A DNA stretch of 15,538 bases, from positions 1 through 15,538 of the forward strand of contig NZ_NUNF01000086.1 in assembly GCF_002585305.1 (NCBI RefSeq). The letters run 5' to 3'. The DNA is from Bacillus sp. AFS037270. Lineage in GTDB: Bacteria; Bacillota; Bacilli; Bacillales_B; DSM-18226. The notes below the pieces were generated by a model that was not told the DNA's origin, did not search any database, and worked only from the letters and a program-made list of their open reading frames with translations. This document shows positions 14,482 through 15,538 of this stretch, in pieces; positions within the stretch are counted from its first letter, which is position 1, and every line of letters begins with the position of its first letter. Position numbers and translations under genes: made by a program.

Positions 14482-15171
14482 TTAACTCTCAATTTCCACT
14501 TTTTTCACGCCATTTAATTCAGAAACAGCAGCATAAACCTCTGTTGTTTTTTCTCGATAATCCACGGCAACTAGGATTTGGACTAGATGGTCTCCATTAT
14601 CCAAATCTTTAATCCTCAGCCGGCGGATAATATATTTCTTGCCCATTAAAAAAGATATAGCTGGTTCAATTTGTTTCTGGTCCCTGATAAATAATTGAAG
14701 ATTAATTTCTTTTTCTCGTAATTGCTTTGGACCAAATAGTTTCATCAAAAATGGAACTAATTCAACACTTATAATCAAAAGAGCTACGCCAGCAAACGCC
14801 TCAATGTAAAATCCAGCTCCTACTGCAATACCAATACCTGCAGCTCCCCAAATCATCGCTGCAGTTGTTAAACCAGAGATACTGTCGTTTCCTCTTCTTA
14901 ATATAACTCCGGCACCTAAAAAACCAATCCCCGAAACAATCTGTGCAGCTAATCTCAACGGGTCCATCGTGATTTTTACATTATCTGAGTTTGGAAACAT
15001 ATACGCTGACTGAATTGAAACAATGGTAAGCAAACAACTTACCACTGAGATAACGAGACTTGTTTTAAGGCCTACTGGTTTCCTTTTAAGTTCTCGTTCC
15101 AGACCAATAATAAGTCCAAACACTGCAGAAATTCCTAGTTTAATCAATATATCCGCATCTGCCGTATTCAT
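14482..15171 (-). CDS. MgtC/SapB-family membrane protein
   Basis: Inner membrane protein of 229 residues. The N-terminal MgtC domain has GLIIGLEREL (19-28), the diagnostic IVSGIGFLGAGVILRRG (78-94) and GLTTAAMIWGAAGIGIAVG (100-118), with about five membrane helices up to residue 145. A soluble C-terminal domain of about 75 residues follows (from LREKEINLQLFIRD), alternating strands and helices like the ACT-type domain of longer MgtC proteins. The family is linked to growth in low magnesium and to modulation of the F-type ATPase; in Bacillus the relative is SapB, and the function here is inferred. GGAAGTG lies nine bases before the ATG. No magnesium riboswitch was seen upstream, and no terminator follows before the tRNA promoter. 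Confidence 0.88.
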   Translation of the reverse strand: MNTADADILIKLGISAVFGLIIGLERELKRKPVGLKTSLVISVVSCLLTIVSIQSAYMFPNSDNVKITMDPLRLAAQIVSGIGFLGAGVILRRGNDSISGLTTAAMIWGAAGIGIAVGAGFYIEAFAGVALLIISVELVPFLMKLFGPKQLREKEINLQLFIRDQKQIEPAISFLMGKKYIIRRLRIKDLDNGDHLVQILVAVDYREKTTEVYAAVSELNGVKKVEIES

Positions 15172-15214
15172 AAAAATTCACTTCCAATACTCAAGTTGTA
15201 TTTTAATTTTAAAC

Positions 15215-15243
15215 TATATAAGGGTATAAAGGGAAGAACTGAA
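15215..15243 (-). promoter_or_regulatory. Possible promoter of the MgtC-family gene
   Basis: Minus-strand TTCAGT (15243-15238) and TATATA (15220-15215) with a 17-base spacer, about 45 bases before the start codon. Both hexamers are imperfect, so this is tentative. Confidence 0.35.
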
Positions 15244-15290
15244 AGTCCCGATCATAAGACCATCTTGCTTATTAATATTATTGATTAGAT

Positions 15291-15343
15291 TTTAAAAAAA
15301 ATTTAAAAATTATATTGCAAACATTTATTTGTCATGATATATT
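15291..15343 (+). promoter_or_regulatory. rRNA operon promoter P1 with UP-like A/T tract
   Basis: TTGCAA (15315-15320), 17 bases, TATATT (15338-15343). Directly upstream is a 24-base stretch made only of A and T (15291-15314), as expected of an UP element. With P2 it forms the tandem arrangement known from Bacillus rrn operons. Confidence 0.75.
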
Positions 15344-15397
15344 AATTCTCGTCCTCAGTGAGACGGTCAAACAACGAAAAAGAAATTTTAAAAGTTG

Positions 15398-15427
15398 TTG
15401 ACATTAAGTTGAGAGATATGTTACATT
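15398..15427 (+). promoter_or_regulatory. rRNA operon promoter P2
   Basis: Consensus TTGACA (15398-15403), 18 bases, TACATT (15422-15427). Its -10 lies 84 bases downstream of the P1 -10. A TTACAT at 15421 with a 17-base spacer is the other reading. A short hairpin TCGCT/AGCGA (15435-15448) follows at the start of the leader. Confidence 0.75.
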
Positions 15428-15469
15428 AGTGAAGTCGCTTTTGAGCGATACAAAAATGAGCAAGATAAT

Positions 15470-15538
15470 TGTTCTTTGAAAACTAAACAAACAAAAAGGT
15501 CAACAAACAATAATATTAGTTTCTCAAGAAACTAAGCC
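15470..15538 (+). other. rRNA leader with boxA-like antitermination site; 16S expected just outside
   Basis: TGTTCTTTGAAAACT (15470-15484) is the sequence found in Bacillus rrn leaders shortly before 16S and serves as the boxA-type antitermination signal and processing region. It is followed by an A-rich stretch and a perfect TTAGTTTCT/AGAAACTAA dyad (15516-15535). The 16S rRNA gene itself is not in the window and should begin within several tens of bases beyond position 15538. Confidence 0.8.

Noticed and set aside
15172..15290. Magnesium (M-box) riboswitch upstream of the MgtC-family gene
   Set aside because: The space between the possible promoter and the start codon is only about 40 bases and no conserved multi-helix layout is visible.

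Overview
The window looks like chromosomal DNA of a Bacillaceae firmicute (Bacillus sensu lato). The basis is low-GC coding sequence with strong AGGAGG-type ribosome binding sites, several GTG and TTG starts, sigma-A-like promoters with 17-base spacers, T-tailed terminators, a Bacillus-type rRNA leader at the right edge, and two copies of an intergenic repeat of a kind I associate with Bacillaceae. This assignment rests on style and protein resemblance only; no search was run.

Left half (1-8760, all plus strand): a probable operon runs from 187 to 6961. It encodes a lipoprotein substrate-binding protein, two ABC ATPases (LivG- and LivF-like), two permeases (LivH- and LivM-like), a 59-residue unknown protein, a FabH-like ketoacyl synthase with a Cys-His-His active site, and a serine alpha/beta hydrolase. 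Genes overlap or lie less than 20 bases apart, except for a 1432-1477 hairpin after the binding-protein gene that probably keeps its expression above the rest. After a terminator comes a 112-base array of six TTGTTAATA cores spaced 20-21 bases apart, then an acyl-CoA ligase. The transporter operon and the ligase share a promoter-proximal element (TTTGTAACTC-N3-TGTAAC followed 10 bases later by a -10-like hexamer), which suggests one regulon. My reading is uptake of an unidentified small carboxylate-type substrate, its activation to a CoA thioester, and processing by the ketoacyl synthase-like enzyme and the hydrolase. The substrate is not known from the sequence.

Middle (8761-12210): a LysR regulator of the CysL-like kind and an RBBP9-type small hydrolase, both on the minus strand, then a plus-strand DEAD-box RNA helicase with a basic tail, followed by a hairpin and the second, complete repeat copy.

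Right (12202-15538): a DUF485 protein and an ActP-type cation/acetate symporter (translationally coupled, minus strand), a solitary tRNA-Ala(GGC) with its own promoter and terminator but no encoded CCA, and an MgtC/SapB-family membrane protein (minus strand). At the edge, on the plus strand, are tandem rRNA promoters and a boxA-like leader; the 16S gene should begin just beyond the window.
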